IMG/VR virus record: IMGVR_UViG_3300025101_000245
Location: 1 to 20,785 of that record
Length of the DNA: 20,785 bases
Direction: 5' to 3' (one strand)
Source of the DNA: a virus
Each line of letters begins with the position of its first letter. The first letter of the stretch is position 1. Under the pieces are notes generated by a model, which saw nothing but the letters and a program-made list of their open reading frames with translations, had not been told where the DNA came from and did no database searches. Below are positions 20,402-20,785 of the stretch, piece by piece. Both the position numbers and the translations under genes were made by a program.

Positions 20402-20510
20402 TATTGGATTAGAAATTGTTTTTTGGACTGCATTGTCTGTTTACTTATTAGCACAATTTGGTGTATTCAAAAAGAAATCTAAAAAATCTTACAACAAAAA
20501 AAAGAAATGA
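20394..20510 (+). CDS. Single-pass membrane microprotein with Lys tail (38 aa)
   Basis: The frame from ATG 20394 to TGA 20508-20510 encodes MNNIGLEIVFWTALSVYLLA then QFGVFKKKSKKSYNKKKK. A hydrophobic segment at about residues 6-25 is long enough to cross the membrane, and the rest is nearly all Lys/Ser. By the positive-inside rule the tail would face the cytoplasm. Junctions with both neighbours are coupled (8-nt and 4-nt overlaps), which supports translation despite its small size. The role is unknown. Confidence 0.62.
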   Translation: MNNIGLEIVFWTALSVYLLAQFGVFKKKSKKSYNKKKK

Positions 20511-20776
20511 AACTAACTCAAGAGATGATTGATGAGATTCAAAGACTCATGGAACATACTAAAAAAGATGGTAGTCTAAATTGGGTAGAAGGTGAAGAAA
20601 TAGAAATAAATTTAGCAGGTACATTTGCTGCTGATAGATTCATTGTCATAAAGAATGCATCCAAGAAACCTTGGGTAAAGGCAGAGCCTCATCCTTACTT
20701 TGATTATGAGAAAAAGGTGTTTACCAAAGATGGTAGGGAAGAGTATATGAAAGAACAGAAAAAAAATGAAGTTTAA
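20507..20776 (+). CDS. Conserved small protein, unknown (89 aa)
   Basis: An 89-aa protein, MKLTQEMIDEIQRLMEHTKK then LNWVEGEEIEINLAGTFAAD and RFIVIKNASKKPWVKAEPHP YFD, ending in charged residues. An N-terminal helix followed by strands suggests a compact alpha/beta domain. I do not recognise a function. It starts in the ATGA of the membrane microprotein gene, and the next start codon (20766) lies inside its end. Confidence 0.7.
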   Translation: MKLTQEMIDEIQRLMEHTKKDGSLNWVEGEEIEINLAGTFAADRFIVIKNASKKPWVKAEPHPYFDYEKKVFTKDGREEYMKEQKKNEV

Positions 20777-20785
20777 AGCAACAGT
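20766..20785 (+). CDS. Start of the next gene (truncated by window end)
   Basis: ATG at 20766 opens the frame MKFKAT and stays open to the window end. It overlaps the preceding gene by 11 nt, in keeping with the coupled junctions around it. From T4-like order a clamp-loader subunit would be expected nearby, but six residues cannot identify it. Confidence 0.35.

Overview
This window is a segment of a T4-like myovirus genome, almost certainly a cyanophage of marine picocyanobacteria (Prochlorococcus or Synechococcus). The gene order matches the T4 core (20-67-[68 position]-21-22-23, 3-uvsY, uvsW, 55, 47-46, 45). The base composition is AT-rich. It also carries typical cyanophage additions: peptide deformylase, a CobS-type AAA+ ATPase with a VWA partner, and a PebS-type bilin reductase. 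T4-style late promoters (TATAAATA) precede the head genes. I ran no searches; names rest on motifs, gene order and remembered family sequences.

Layout. (1) 1-4698: head morphogenesis block, with the portal (5'-truncated), prohead core proteins, the gp21 protease, the gp22 scaffold and the gp23 major capsid protein, closed by a strong terminator. (2) 4764-6496: a run of small genes, many only about 50 aa long. Two of them (5883 and 6179) begin with an N-terminus resembling the T4 capsid targeting sequence, so they are candidate internal head proteins. (3) 6493-7909: gp3-like tail protein, UvsY and peptide deformylase. (4) 7921-8813: a minus-strand cassette inside plus-strand genes, encoding an AsnRS-like class II synthetase core without an anticodon-binding domain, followed after 9 nt by a tRNA with anticodon GTT and a long variable arm. 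(5) 8893-14882: UvsW, a small barrel-like protein, the late sigma factor gp55, and the gp47/gp46 nuclease pair with a DUF3110-like gene between them, then two small unknowns. (6) 14883-18394: a VWA/HExxH protein and a CobS-like ATPase. Each is preceded by the same intergenic module: a GACAGTT-N5-AGTGTCCACT element directly after the previous stop codon, then a terminator, then TATAAT. (7) 18372-20785: a PebS-like reductase overlapping the cobS end, a DUF3310-like protein, the gp45 sliding clamp and small genes, tightly overlapped.

How the parts work together. gp21, gp22, gp67, gp23 and gp20 build and mature the prohead. gp55 directs late transcription from TATAAATA, using gp45 as the mobile activator. 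UvsY, UvsW and gp46/47 carry out recombination-dependent replication. The accessory genes act on host metabolism or translation: the bilin reductase on pigments, deformylase on nascent proteins, and the synthetase/tRNA pair probably on asparagine decoding or supply. The most notable candidate for something undescribed is the synthetase-tRNA cassette. The repeated regulatory module and the capsid-targeted small proteins come next.
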